Shown here piece by piece: positions 23,701 through 34,626 of a stretch of DNA of 64,000 nucleotides (its first letter is position 1; every line of letters starts with the position of its first letter). The stretch is from Bilabrum cf. latius (taxonomy: Eukaryota; Bigyra: Bicosoecida; Bigyra; Bicosoecida). The stretch covers positions 1,116,001 through 1,180,000 of the forward strand of contig OZ237736.1 of NCBI GenBank assembly GCA_965178125.1, read 5' to 3'. The notes under the pieces were generated by a model. It had not been told where the DNA came from. It worked only from the letters and a program-made list of their open reading frames with translations, and searched no databases. Position numbers and translations under genes: made by a program.

Positions 23701-25941
23701 GCACCCTGATGCACTGCCCGCACCGCCATCTTCCGCAGGGCTTTCTAGCGCGAGTCCAGCAGGCACGATATCGATCCCGCTGCAACGGACCAGCGTGATT
23801 CCATGCCCGTGGCACAGTCGAGCCGAGAGCCCAACGGCACCGGATGCGCCCCCTGGGCCGAAATCAAGCAGCAAAGGGTCCTCTCTCGAGTCGTGCGAGG
23901 GGCCTGCAGCAGGGCTCTTCTCTGCACCGGCCCGTCCTTCGTACATGGCCTGCAGGCACAGTACAGACGCCTGTTTCAGTGCCCTGGGCCAGTCCACATG
24001 CTTGCAGCACTGGAGCTCGACCAGGTGCCGCAGCAGCCCACTACTGGACTCCGCATCAGCCGCCCCTGCCCCGCTGCTCGCTGCTGCGCCCAGTCCTGTC
24101 GAGTTGGGAACGCCGTCCCTGAGATCGCCACCATTCTCGGTAGACAAGACTGGAACCTGGAGGCCATCCGATGTGAAGCCGAGTCCGATCTCCACGGCAT
24201 CTGCCATGATCGGCGCGATGGCTGCCTCCAGTACCTTTGTATGGAAGGGCGCGGTGACGCTCAGGAAGCGAGTGCGCACCTGCGGCTTTCGCTTGGAGTG
24301 AGGAACCCTCGACTGGTCCTCTCCAGGGTCAGCCCTTGTCTTCTCGAGGGTTTTCTTCAGGATGTCGAGGGCTTGCGGTGCCCCCGCCACAACGCACGCG
24401 CCCCGGTCGTTGACGAGCGCGATCTCCATCGTCTCTCTGAGCAGGGCACTGGCCTCTGCTTCTTCCGTGAGGGGAAATGGCTGCGACTCGCGCTTGGACA
24501 CGCGGTCTGCCTGTAGCTTCTTCCTGACTCTGTCCAGCTGTCTGATGGCGACCGCGGGCGGCAGGCCGGTGATGGACAGCATGGAGGAGGCCCCTTGGCT
24601 GGGCGACACGTCGCCGGAGTCGGAAGGGAGCTGTAGCGAGCTGGTGCTGCCCGCCAATGCCTTGGAGGTCTGAGCAGCTCCTTGTCCTGCGGCCGTGCCG
24701 ACGAGGGCGGGGCGCAGGTGCTGCGTGCCTGGGCCGAGCCCGATGCGGGTCTGGGCCGTCTGCTGGGAGCGCATCCCGATGGACATGAGGAGCCGAACGA
24801 ACTTGGGCGCCTACTCCAGCAGCTCGTCCGTGCTCTTGCAGGTTGCGAGTAGGGCTGCGGTCATGATTCCCTGGCTGTGGCCCACGCACGCGGCCGTCTC
24901 TCGAATGACTGCGTCATGGTTCGCTCCCAGCATGTCAAGGGTTGCCGCATAGTTGGCCAGCTGCACGAGTCCCACGAGCGGGTACGACACGGGCGCGCTG
25001 ACCAGGTACGACTTCGGCGGTACGAATCCTTCCGAACCATCAATCCTGCGGCATGATTTGTTTGAGGATCGGCATATAGGTAACATGGGCAAGGGTGGGA
25101 TGCCGGCAGGCAGACGAGAGTTTTCAAACAACATGACCAAACCACGCAATCAGAATGTCGCCGCTCACCACCCAGAAACGTTCAGCCCAAGCGGATAGTA
25201 GCCAATGGAGGCAACTCTTGGCTTCTGGACCTCTTCACAGAGCGCAGCCGAGCACGCGTCCACGAGGGCCCTGGCGGTTGGGAAAGCGTAGCACGCTTGC
25301 ACCTCCGCAAGGCCGTGCCTGCCCTGCCCACTAAAGTGCAGGAGTAGTCCCCCGCCCGAAATCAAAGAGCACGCTTCTTTTTCATTGAACTTTTTGCCTG
25401 GTAGGGCGCACAGGCGTAGCCACTCCTTGGCAGAGTCTGCGCCTTGCAAGCCCGGCACTTTCGTGAGCAGTTTGGCGCACATTCCACCCTACCCAGACGC
25501 CTCGGAAGCGGCCGTAGACACCTGCAAAACGTAAACAACAAAGCTAGGATGTGATCTATGCGAACTGGACTGTGGTCGTGTTCGGTGTTGAACAGCCTTG
25601 GGTGGAGGCCCGAATGGGGCAACAAGGCCGGGCGAGGGGCAGACAGCAGGACATAGCAAATCGGACAGGTTTACAAGATTCTAATGAAGGATAATACGAT
25701 CAGGGCCAAACAGAATCGTGTGTCTTACCGCAGATATTGCGCTTCGAGCAGTCTCTCCATCGGATCCCGCCGCATCTTCTCCTAGTTTACGGCATACCTC
25801 GAGTGCAACAATCTCAATTCCCTCTGACTTGGTTTTTAATCCATCACTTAATTGTTGGAGCCTACGCTGTACCGCCACGCTAGGACAAGGAACCTGCAGG
25901 ACAGCCCTTCCAGACTTATCTTGCAGGGCAACAGAGTGCAT
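11785..25941 (-). CDS. FAS: Single-chain type I fatty acid synthase, fungal-type beta-alpha fusion with tandem ACPs
   Basis: Multifunctional cytosolic synthase of about 4608 aa, making long-chain acyl-CoA from acetyl- and malonyl-CoA. Exons are 25729-25941, 25169-25521 and 11785-25045; introns 25522-25728 and 25046-25168. Domain order: acetyltransferase (GHSQG near residue 240); enoyl reductase (LLGRPPVMVAGMTPC, WTGGRAGGHHSFED); dehydratase (DLNPIHRN); malonyl/palmitoyl transferase (GHSLGEY near 2137); two ACPs (phosphopantetheine Ser in GGQS, about 2580 and 2792); ketoreductase (VTGCGRGSIGAELL); ketosynthase (VGACATA, Cys near 3882, with a disordered insert); phosphopantetheinyl transferase (VGVDVQ, WAAKEATFK). 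About 17 TAG codons are in frame. TAG 14053 (ADVL-Q-ETFINT) and 19294 (LLFAT-Q-FTQVAL) coincide with Gln in yeast FAS2 and FAS1. The start is uncertain: ATG 25939-25941 precedes the conserved N-terminal strand, but a further 5' exon is possible. The stop is TGA at 11785-11787. Confidence 0.93.
16826..17992 (-). repeat. Tandem 636-bp ACP-encoding repeat inside FAS
   Basis: Two copies, about 16826-17356 and 17462-17992, are offset by exactly 636 bp (212 codons). Each encodes an Ala/Gly-rich linker plus a complete fungal-type ACP with its phosphopantetheine Ser (codons 17236-17238 and 17872-17874). Over about 530 bp I see only scattered single-base differences, while the linkers just outside diverge. 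This suggests recent duplication or ongoing gene conversion. Confidence 0.92.
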
Positions 25942-26586
25942 CACCTCCGTTCCTTTGCGATTAGCCTTACGCTTGCTACTGCTCGGATTGGACACGACTA
26001 TACAAACAGGTCGGGTTAGCCGTCCTAGAGTACACGATTACCAGCAACTGAGCGCAGCAATATGCCGCGAGAAGCTGCGACACTTCGCGACGTCCGGAGC
26101 AACAACTTCTAGTAGGCGCCACTTGGTGTGGCAGTGGGCCCCCCTGCCTAACGCGACACTCGTGTGGCCGACAATTATCCTGCTGGATGTTGAAACGAAT
26201 CTACCACGGGTCTCACCTCCCCATCACCATACACCATTGGATCAGAACGCTCGTGGATCTAATGAGCGCGAGGCACGCTTAGCAGATACGACTGTATCTG
26301 TAGGACTGGATCCAGCTTGGGAGACTATACTCTCCGTGTGTCACTTATCTCTTTGACGCAAAGCACCATCGATGCAGCTCGCCCCGCTGGCAACGCCATG
26401 ATGATCACTCTGATAATGCGACCGCCAGGACGCCGTTCGCCGACACCGTGACCGCTCAGCATGGCTTGCGACCAAAATCGATCCGAGCCAGAAGCATGAA
26501 CCATAGTTGTGCAATGCTGCATTCAAACTGTCCAATGCACATCTAAGGGTATTATAGTCGATACGAAATCGCAGACTCTGCTAGAC
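25942..26586. other. Upstream region between FAS and the Tubby gene
   Basis: 645 bp between divergent genes, the longest non-coding stretch here. It must contain the FAS 5' UTR and both promoters. In the FAS frame there is no ATG between 25941 and the upstream TAA at 26038-26040, so either FAS starts at 25941 or an additional 5' exon lies here. A 66-codon open frame on minus (26325-26522) resembles nothing I know, and I do not call it. Confidence 0.5.
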
Positions 26587-29500
26587 ATGGCATCTGATAC
26601 GCCCAACTAGATGGTTCGCAGCCTCTTCAATGACGCTGCTGCGAGCACTTTCGCACCGGAGCAGCAGCCGGCCCAGGTTCCAAGGGCCCTCAGGGACAGG
26701 GCACACAGTACAGGATCTAACGACAGTCGAGGGTCTAGCGGCAGGGCTTTACTTTTCAGAGCGAGAGCCTCGGACGGGTCATTCCGCGGAGGGCCGCCGG
26801 GCGTGCCTCGTAGCTTGATACCGCATACTCAAAGACGTTAGCCGCGCTAGACCAGTTTGGAATGTCATTCCGAAGCAGTGGGGATTCGCAGGCCGGGCAA
26901 CGAGGACTCCCTGCTCGGAAGAACCGAAGCAAGGATGGATGACAGCCGGGTTGAAGGCCTCTCACCGCTGCCACGACGAAATACCACTGGTTCCAGCGAT
27001 TCGCAAACAGCAAGTCGCGCATCATGTGCAGTTGTATAGACCTCAGGTCCTGGAATGGGTGCTACGAGTGTTCAACCAGTACATCAGGACGAAGCAGCCA
27101 GCAGACCTCGGCAGCGTCGCTCGATCCTGAGCTTCGCTGAGGTGCTTTCGGCAATTAGCTCTGATGGAGACGCAGGTGATGATCTCAAAAATGAAGTCGG
27201 ATCGGTGGAGCGGATGTCGTCAAGGCAAGCTCGGTCAGGGTCAGCTGCAACAATGCTGGTCACTTCGCGTGCTGGCAGCTCGCTTTCCATGTCGCACACT
27301 CCAATCAGAGAAAGTCAGCCGGCATTAGGAAATTTGTTTGGAGTAGATGTTAGCGAAGGCGCAGAGTTAGGCTTCGGTGCCTCTGTTCAACCCCAAAAGG
27401 ACCGCATGCGACAGCCTCGCACCGGTGACAGGTCTATGTAGGTTCGGTATGAGGGGAACCGGTCTGCACGCAGCCGGGATGTCAGGGATGTGACAGAAAC
27501 CTCACCAGATTCATCATCACTAGCCTCTGGGTCGCGAGAAAAGAGGCGTTCGGGCCATCTCGGTCGCAGCCCATCAGATTCTCCCGTGTTGCTGCCAGGA
27601 CAGAGCCCAAGCAGGCAGCCAGCCGGCGATTTTGGGTTCATTGGCGAGGATGCGGCCGATTCAAGCCCAGAAGATCGCCAAAGAGTGAGGCGAAGGCATG
27701 GAAGGGCGTCATCATTGGCAAGCACAGCGTCAGTGAGAGACAAGGATGCCGGCGGCGCTGCTAGCCCGACACTGCAAGACGGATCCAGTCGCCAGAGTAC
27801 CACACCTGGTCTTGGGCTTGCCTCCATTCGCAGCGCCGGCCCCAACAGCGAGCCGGCAGCGCACGATATTGACGTTGGGGAGCGAACTGAGGCAAGGTCA
27901 GGTAGGATGGTGCACGGGCGGGCGCGGGTGGTGGAGCCGGAGGAGCCCGCCGCGAGAGCGAGCACATTGCAGCAGGGCGGCCCGGGAGACGAAACCTCCG
28001 GAGCTGAACCGGCCGGTTGGACCAGCGACTGGAGGAGATCTGCTGTTGCTGCCCGAATGCAGCAGAGGGCAGGTAGACCGTATGGGTCCGGCCAGGCGGT
28101 GGCGAGCGGAGGCAGCAGCTACTTCGGGGGCGAGTCTGGCGGCAGCTGGGCAGTCCCTCGCATGGGCCCATCGGAGTCCATGGAGTTTGTCGACACTATC
28201 GATGCAGATGAGAGGCCGCCGGTGGCAGTCTTTCATTCAGGCAGTCAGCATCAGTCGGGCGCATCGCGTAGCAAGCTTTCCCGCAGTGTGTCCAACACAT
28301 CGGGATCAGGGGACGGCAGCGAATCGGGGGGATCCACGCCACCTGCAGCAGCAGCGGCAGCGACCGGCATGCGCAGCTACCTCGCCGAAATGGACCCCGG
28401 CTTGGACCCCGACGATGTCATCCCGCGCAGAGCAGGAGCGACCAGGGAGGTGGCCGTAGGTCCCCTGCCCCTCCGTCGGTATCCAGGCAGAGCCGATGGC
28501 GGCCTGCGAGCGCGGGGTCCCGGATCTCCTGGCGGTGCAGGGCAACCCATTGGCCAGGAGCGCCTCCGAGCGCTTCCCATGCGTTGCAGAGTCATCATAG
28601 CTCGCGTGGCTCCGTCGATCGCAGACCTGACAAGCTACGTGTTTATGTTTCAGGTGCTCTCTAGGGTCGCCCGTGCCCGACTATCGGCTGCTCTGGGCTT
28701 CGCCCGGAACGGGGCTTGGCAAGCCGCAGAGACTGCTGCCCGACAGATCGAACTGCAGGAGCACAAGGCAGGCGATGGCCTGGTTGTCCTCTTTGCCCGG
28801 ATGCAGCCGTACTCCAAGACGCCGTACTTTGCCATATCCACGAACCCCGATGACCTGTTTGCGTCTCGCTCTAATCGATCCAGTGGCTACGCTGGCAAGC
28901 TTAGGGGGGACGCAGTGGGTCACCACTACGTCCTGTACGACAGCGGAAACGCACCCTCTCACGACTCAAGGCCGTCCCCAGACCTAGGGGTGCCCGTCGC
29001 TGGCGGGTCGTCGCTACGCCGGGAGCTTGGCCTGATCTCATTTCGCCATTCCGGTGGCGGAGTACAGCTCCCGAGCGGAGCTGCATCCGTTGCATCCTCC
29101 CGTGCAAAAGCAGGGGGGCAGCACCGCGACGCCGACGTTGACAGGCCGCTGGCGTCCAGGTACAGCAGTCGATCCTTGGCCAGCAAGTCGAGCAGGGACA
29201 GTTCCCGCGAAGGGTTTGATAGCGAGCACTCGGGTTTCATAGACAAGGAGCCCAGAAGTGGACGTGCCGCCGGCTCGTCAGCCAGCTCGCATGCAAGGGC
29301 TGCCATGCCACCACGCCTGAAAGAAAGAGCTCGGGTTGGGCTTGGCAGGACGACTGCAGACCATGGACACGCCCCGGCACCACCGAAATCGACTCGGAAC
29401 TCTGCTGCACGACTGCCGTGGCAGCAAGAAGCCCACAAAAGGCGTCCGATTCAGCCGAGAACAGCTCCTGCAGGGGCCCACCCGCAGGGCTTCTTTTCTG

Positions 29501-31113
29501 GGGAGGATGCATGGAGGGTGGATACGATGGCCGACACTTCCGAGTCCGGCGCTGACGCGGCCGATGTGGCAGTATCGGGAGCACGGGGGCACCGCGCACC
29601 GGACAGTTCCAGGAGCCTCGAGTCCCAGGGCAGCGCCGGGGCGGTCGAAGTACAGGGCGGAAGGGCTGGCCTCGACCCTCTGGGAGCCCCATCCACCCCT
29701 GATTGCATGCGTGTGGTCCTTCCCGCCGTTGCTAGGCACGGGTTGAGAGGAGATCGGCTCACTCCAACCACCTGGTAGCCGTCCAAAGCTTCAGAAGGCA
29801 TCGTGCGGGTGGTCGCCGACGCGGAGGGCAACTTGCAGCCGCTTGACAGCGGTAGGCTGTCAGTGCTACCCAGCGTTCCCGTGCCGATTTCCAGTCTGTT
29901 AACTGGTAGTGTCGCATGGCTGGAGTCAAACAAGGCGCTTCTTGCCCGGCTGCGGCTGGATCGCTCTGCGCAGCTCCAGCGAAGCTCCGGGGCTGGCTGC
30001 ATGTCGTTCGCTCTGCTGGGCCAAGCAACGGCCGGTGATAGGCAGGCACAAACGGGCAGCGTCAGTGGATCGTTGGCCTCAGTAAGCGACAGAAATGGAT
30101 CCGTAGAGAGCAGGGACGACGTATTTGCTCTGAAAGACGACTCCGGTCCTCGTGAGTCGAGCTTGGGGTCGAGGGGCGAATCTGCGACGAGATCCTTGCG
30201 GGAAGAAGGAGCTCCCGCGGTCGGCCGGCGCAGGCCAGGTCTCACCGTGAGGCACGCCATGCGAGACGTGGGAACGACGCCGACTAGCCCCGAAGCAAGT
30301 CTTCCGCGGGCCAGAATTGCCGAGGCAGGCACGGGATGGGACGCCTGTCACACAGAGGTGCAGCTCAGGTGTGACCAGGTGGGTCCTTGCGCGTTCGACG
30401 TCGAGGTTCGGTCCCCCTTGAGCATGGTGCAAGCCTTTGGCATCGTGCTGGCAAGGCTCGACTCGCTTCGGCTAGCGTGCAAGCAGGCAAGGGAAGCAAA
30501 GTCCCGGGCCAGCAAGACGGTCGGATCGTCTGCATCCGTTGTCCCGCTGCATCCGGGGACGGGCAAATCTCTTGCGTCTTCGGGCAGTGCCGGGGACCTG
30601 CGCCGAGCGCCTACTAGTAGCGCGCCGACCGGCATTGCGGTGGACCTCGACGGCGGTGCGGGGGGAGGGGTGCGAGGCCGCAGCGCGTCGAGAGGCGGGG
30701 GATCGATCTCCGTGTCACCCACGAGAACCAACATGATGGGTGAGGACTCGGTGCATGACGTGCTGGGTCGGCTGATGGAAGGCAAGGCGCCGTGCGATCG
30801 GATCAAGGCCGGCGACCTTGCTCGGTTCTCGTTCGCGAGCAGCTTCTCGACCGCGGAGGAGCTGGCGCACGCACAGCACACGGCCGAGCAGGTCGGTGAG
30901 CTCGGGAGCTCGGGTATTAGACAGGGCGTTCGCGGGGGACAATAGGGTGGTGCGGGAGGTGCAGGTGGCAGCAGCGGCAGGCAGCAGGCCGGCTCGCGCG
31001 CCGCTCGCTAGGGCAGGCGCAAGCCTGCTACCTGGGTTCGGTCTCGGCGAAGAATGAGCCTTTCGGCGATCGGGGATGCTCTCCGGCAGGGCTTTGGCTC
31101 TCTGTTTTCTTGA
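26587..31113 (+). CDS. Giant Tubby-domain protein with split, insertion-rich Tubby C-terminal domain
   Basis: One intronless frame of 1508 aa from ATG 26587 to TGA 31111. About 650 residues of Ser/Arg/Gly-rich disordered sequence precede a Tubby-like core: CRVIIARVAP (about 28582), then LVVLFARMQPYSKTPYFAIS and YAGKLRGDAVGHHYVLYDSG (about 28780-28950). The matching C-terminal strand-helix, FDVEVRSPLSMVQAFGIVLA plus DSLRLACKQ, occurs only at about 30397-30486. Typical Tubby domains span about 250 residues; here the first and last conserved blocks are about 640 residues apart. Tubby domains bind PI(4,5)P2 and link membranes to ciliary trafficking. Which role applies here cannot be read from sequence. 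TAG codons include 26608, 26839, 27439, 29776, 30943 and 31009. I did not recognise the phosphoinositide-binding Lys/Arg pair with certainty. Confidence 0.8.
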
Positions 31114-31215
31114 TTAGTTCGATATCTTCCGTCGCGACTTTTGTGACCGCCTGCGTGGTGTGGATACATTTGTTCTCACTCTCGAATTCGCACGCACGAG
31201 CGCAATATCAGCACC

Positions 31216-32154
31216 ATGCGAGTGGCAAGGCTTGCGATGAAGAGAATCTGTACTGCTAGCAGCCATATGTTCCGCCGTGCTACGCCTGGACGCCAAGCGA
31301 GCGCCAGCGCAGCTGGAGTTGCTGCGGCAGCTGTGGCGACACTGTATGCATCTTCGATTGCCTGCGAAGAATCGAAGCCGCGAAGCAAACCCCCTGCTGT
31401 CATTTCTGTAAAGCCAGTGGGGTCGGCATCACTGGCTGCTAGTGGCGAGGATCTGATCTCTATGCTGCGCTACACTACCTAGTGCGCCACCATTACTTCT
31501 CAGCAGCACCATCCGAATCTGGTAGTAGTGGACAGCCCTGCAATTCGTGGACTATTTACCATGATTCGAGACAAAGACTTGGAGCCGGCTCGCTTCGCTC
31601 CAGCGGCCAACCGACTCATGAATTTGCTGGCGGAGCTGGGTCTAGGGTTCGCGGCCAGCGTGCAGCCCAAGACAGTGGAAACCCCATGCGGCGTATACCA
31701 CGGGGTCAAGCTATTGACAGAAAAAGACATTGTTGTTGTTAGTATTGTGAGGGGTGGGGACGCTCTGCAAACGGCTGTGAGCAAGATCATCCCCGGCGCG
31801 CCTGTCGGCAAGATCCTCATCCAACGAGACGAGACCACGGACGAAAAGAAGCCGATTCTGCTGTACCAGAAGCTCCCCGACCTAGGATCTCGCACCGTTG
31901 TTCTAACAGACCCAATGCTCGCGACCGGAGGTAGCGCCATCCGCGCCATCAAGCAGCTGCTCTAGGCGGGCGCCAAGGAAGACCAGGTCCTGTTCCTCAC
32001 GGTGGTCTCGTCCCCCGAGGGACTCCGGCGACTCGGGAAAGAGTACCCATCCATTCGCGTGGTGACTTGTGCCGTGGACAGCCACTTGAACGAGCACAAG
32101 TACATCGTGCCTGGCTTGGGAGACTTCGGAGACCGCTACTACGGGACCATATGA
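31216..32154 (+). CDS. Uracil phosphoribosyltransferase-family protein with N-terminal extension
   Basis: 312 aa, one exon, ATG 31216 to TGA 32152. The C-terminal about 210 residues are a UPRT-type phosphoribosyltransferase. The PRPP-binding loop is VVLTDPMLATGGSAIRA, with IVRGGDALQ and LLYQKLPDL upstream; the uracil-binding region near GDFGDRYYGT closes the protein. The family makes UMP from uracil and PRPP in pyrimidine salvage. The first about 85 residues are Arg/Ala/Ser-rich (MRVARLAMKRICTASSHMFR) with a hydrophobic Ala/Val segment, resembling a mitochondrial presequence or signal anchor; this is unusual for UPRT. TAGs are at 31480 and 31963, the second inside the folded domain (IKQLL-Q-AGAKEDQ). 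Many eukaryotic UPRT homologues lack activity, so enzymatic function is probable rather than certain. Confidence 0.88.
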
Positions 32155-32411
32155 AGGGAGTACAGAGCGATCCATCGGTGGATTCAGGTCGGGAACCGTC
32201 GAATGGGCGGCAGTGATACATGCTCTGGTCGTACTGGACGCATTTAACCGAAGACAGAGAGATATTTTAGACATTCAAGGTATGCTACAGCCAGTTGGCA
32301 CACGCAGAAGGCCGAATCGGATCGGATGCAGGATAAACCCGACCTCATCAATCGCGGCCGTGCCCAATTTGCATGGCCTTCCCAACTATGATTCCATGCG
32401 GCAAGCGTCTA

Positions 32412-33485
32412 TCACAGCATGCTAGTCATGCCCGTCTTCGCGTCGTCATCCGCAAATACCGCCGCGGCGTACTCCCTCAGAGGTAGCGCCATGCCCCCCG
32501 GGCCCACCCCATGCAGCTGGTAGATGGCCTGCAGCACGTGCTCCGAGGGCTCTAGCACCAGATGGTCCATCGCTTCCTTGAACTCGCATACCTCCATCAG
32601 GCCGTCTGCACGCCTATCGAATCGTCTGAGGATCCTGGCGAGCGCGGTGGGATCCGAGTCGGAGCCGTGGGTCCTCTGGCGCACCTTGGCTCGCAGGAGA
32701 CCGTGGAAGCCCTCGATCCTCTCCTCCAGCACGTCCTTGGCCTCTTTCTCAGCCACGCCGAACGTCCCAACCAGGAATTGTACCACAAAGATCTCATCGG
32801 AAGCAACGGCGCAGCTGAGGTCGGCCATTGCCGCACTGAATGCATCCCACGAGATGGGAGGGTCGTCGCTACCACTGGCACTGGCATCATCATCGCCTCC
32901 GGAGCCGGTCTCGCTGGCGGCCGTGACGAGGATATCTACCAGACCCTCCATGGCTTGCCGTTCATTCATACGACCATCCAAAACGTCTGGGTGACGGGAT
33001 AGATCCGCTTTCTTTAGCACTGCAGATAACGGCGGTGTCTCCGTACCTGCATAGCTTGCGATCTCGTGAAATACCTTTTCGACCATCGCCTTGCGCCTGT
33101 CCGAATGTGCGCCTCCAAGCGATCGCATAAACTCTACCCATGATATTGTGGAATCTTCGACCGCTGCTCTGCCCCCCACGGTAGAATGATTCATCTCTCG
33201 AAACAAGTAGCCGATTTCTTGTTTGGTCAAGAAAACACCACTTGACTGCAAGCAGTCGTCAAGCTCCTTCCTACTAAGCCCTTCCTTTCCATCCAAATCG
33301 CTGAATGCCAAAAAGTTCTTTGCCAGAGGGCGCGTCCCGCTCAATCCGAATCGTTGCAACAAGCTGTCCCGTACTTTCTCCAATAAAGTGGACACAGGCA
33401 CCCTTCCAGCCGCCGCTAGCGCCAGATCATCGCCAGATGCAACAAATCCTCTACCACTGCCTGATACCGAAGCAGCGGAAGCCAT
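32412..33485 (-). CDS. Calcyphosin-like EF-hand protein
   Basis: 357 aa, one exon, ATG 33483-33485, stop TGA 32412-32414. The pattern LLEKVRDSLLQRFGLSG before the first EF-hand is typical of calcyphosin/CAPSL proteins. Canonical calcium loops are DLDGKEGLSRKE and DRRADGLMEVCE; other EF-hand-like helices have degenerate loops. An acidic Ser/Asp/Gly linker lies near 32870-32900. The protein is longer than animal calcyphosin (about 190-210 aa), suggesting extra EF-hand pairs. Family members are often associated with flagella, but nothing in the sequence proves that here. It contains no TAG codon. It is convergent with the UPRT-like gene and divergent from ERV1. Confidence 0.82.
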   Translation of the reverse strand: MASAASVSGSGRGFVASGDDLALAAAGRVPVSTLLEKVRDSLLQRFGLSGTRPLAKNFLAFSDLDGKEGLSRKELDDCLQSSGVFLTKQEIGYLFREMNHSTVGGRAAVEDSTISWVEFMRSLGGAHSDRRKAMVEKVFHEIASYAGTETPPLSAVLKKADLSRHPDVLDGRMNERQAMEGLVDILVTAASETGSGGDDDASASGSDDPPISWDAFSAAMADLSCAVASDEIFVVQFLVGTFGVAEKEAKDVLEERIEGFHGLLRAKVRQRTHGSDSDPTALARILRRFDRRADGLMEVCEFKEAMDHLVLEPSEHVLQAIYQLHGVGPGGMALPLREYAAAVFADDDAKTGMTSML

Positions 33486-33620
33486 GCTGCAGAGAATTTT
33501 AGTGCACAAGTCCGTTGATGTTTAACAGCTCCGAATCAATGCATGTGTAATAAAAAAAGTACACTGTTTAAAAAATCGAGGACTTGAAGGCAACTAGCCG
33601 CAAATCTCCGTGTTTAGGCG
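33486..33620. promoter_or_regulatory. Divergent upstream region, calcyphosin-like / ERV1
   Basis: 135 bp between two divergent start codons. The half nearer the calcyphosin-like gene is AT-rich with an A-run and paired GTTTAAA-like elements (about 33550-33575). Promoter function is inferred from position only. Confidence 0.4.
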
Positions 33621-34429
33621 ATGAAGCGAAGCATCGTGCCTGTATAGTGTATAGTTGGGTTTTTACTAGGAAAGTCCTTGGCAAAGTCAAGATCTGAGCC
33701 GTCATTTGAAAGGTGCACGACAAAGACTGCTTGCACGAGCAAAGACGAGTTCTTGGCCGCGTTTCTTGACGATGATAGTAGCGGCCAGAAACAGCGACAG
33801 ATAAATCGCTAGTAGCGATTACGCAACGCCAGACGAGCTGCAGCTATAGGAAACAAGATGGAAAACTGTCCCCCTGATCGGGAAGAATTGGGCCGGAACA
33901 CTTGGAATTTAGTTAGATGCTTGTTACTCGCTGTGCGCGCTACCATGTTTTGTGGAACGACGACCTTGGTGTCTTTTAATTCATGATTAGCACCTCATCG
34001 CAGCTGCACATGACGGCAGCCTACTACCCGGAACATCCAACCGACGAGCAGCAACGAGCGATGCGAGCGTTCGTAGGCGGGATAGCTGAGTTCTATCCCT
34101 GCTCGCACTGCCGCGCAGCATTCGTAGATGACATTAAGAGACATCCAGTCTTGGCCTCGAGCCGACGGGATCTATCCATTTGGCTGTGCAAGCGCCACAA
34201 CCAGGTGAACATGGAGTTAGGCAAGAGCAAGTTCCCATGCACGATGGCTGCTTTGGACGAGAGATGGAAGGACGGCCACAAGGATTGCTGGTAGTAGAAG
34301 ATGCTGACCTCGCGTGAGAGCCTGGGGCAGGCCGACGATGACGAAGATGACGAAGAAGAGGACAGCGATGCCACCGCACCAGGTAGCGAAACAGGCACTG
34401 CTGCCAGTCAGACAGGTGGCCGCCGCTGA
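33621..34429 (+). CDS. ERV1: ERV1/ALR FAD-dependent sulfhydryl oxidase
   Basis: 238 aa. Exons 33621-33911 and 34004-34429; the 92-nt intron 33912-34003 is GTTAGA...TCGCAG and joins NTWNL to LHMTAAYYPEHPT exactly as the family requires. ERV1 reoxidises Mia40 in the mitochondrial intermembrane space and passes electrons to cytochrome c. Visible are CPPDREELGRNTW, the redox-active YPCSHC, the FAD-binding WLCKRHNQVNMELGK, and DERWKDGHKDCW. The N-terminal 97 residues start with a hydrophobic segment and contain CTTKTAC, which could be the shuttle cysteines. A highly acidic C-terminal tail (DDDEDDEEEDSD) is unusual. ATG 33621 is the first in frame; ATG 33858 (MENCPPD) would give a shorter form lacking the shuttle region. 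TAGs are at 33645, 33810, 33813, 34292 and 34295, with two adjacent pairs. Confidence 0.9.
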
Positions 34430-34626
34430 CAGGAGCACGGGCAGCACGATCCATCGGCCGGGGTCGCACGTATGCACCCGCAGTCTCTGGTGCACAGAAT
34501 CGGATTTCCATGGTTTACGGGCTGGTGGGAGTGCGTGCTCGTGAGGCCGTGCTGGCGGGGAATCATCATGAACAGGAACAGAACACAGTTGTATCACGCT
34601 GAAAGTCATGGCATGCTCGCCTCTCG

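Noticed and set aside
25165-25167. In-frame TGA in the FAS acyltransferase region as a disabling mutation
   Set aside because: It lies inside a GT-AG intron (25046-25168); splicing gives LNVSG-W-IDG and restores the conserved domain.
25681-25995. A separate small minus-strand gene upstream of FAS
   Set aside because: Its frame joins the FAS frame through a GTAAGA...TTTTGCAG intron (25522-25728), and its VLQVPCPSVAVQRRL stretch fits the N-terminus of FAS beta, so I treat it as FAS exon 1.
26325-26522. Small minus-strand open frame between FAS and the Tubby gene
   Set aside because: No similarity recognised, no supporting splice or context signal, and length is within chance expectation.
33858-34429. 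ERV1 starting at ATG 33858
   Set aside because: The frame is open upstream to ATG 33621, where a hydrophobic leader and cysteine pair make a plausible Erv1 N-terminus; kept only as an alternative.
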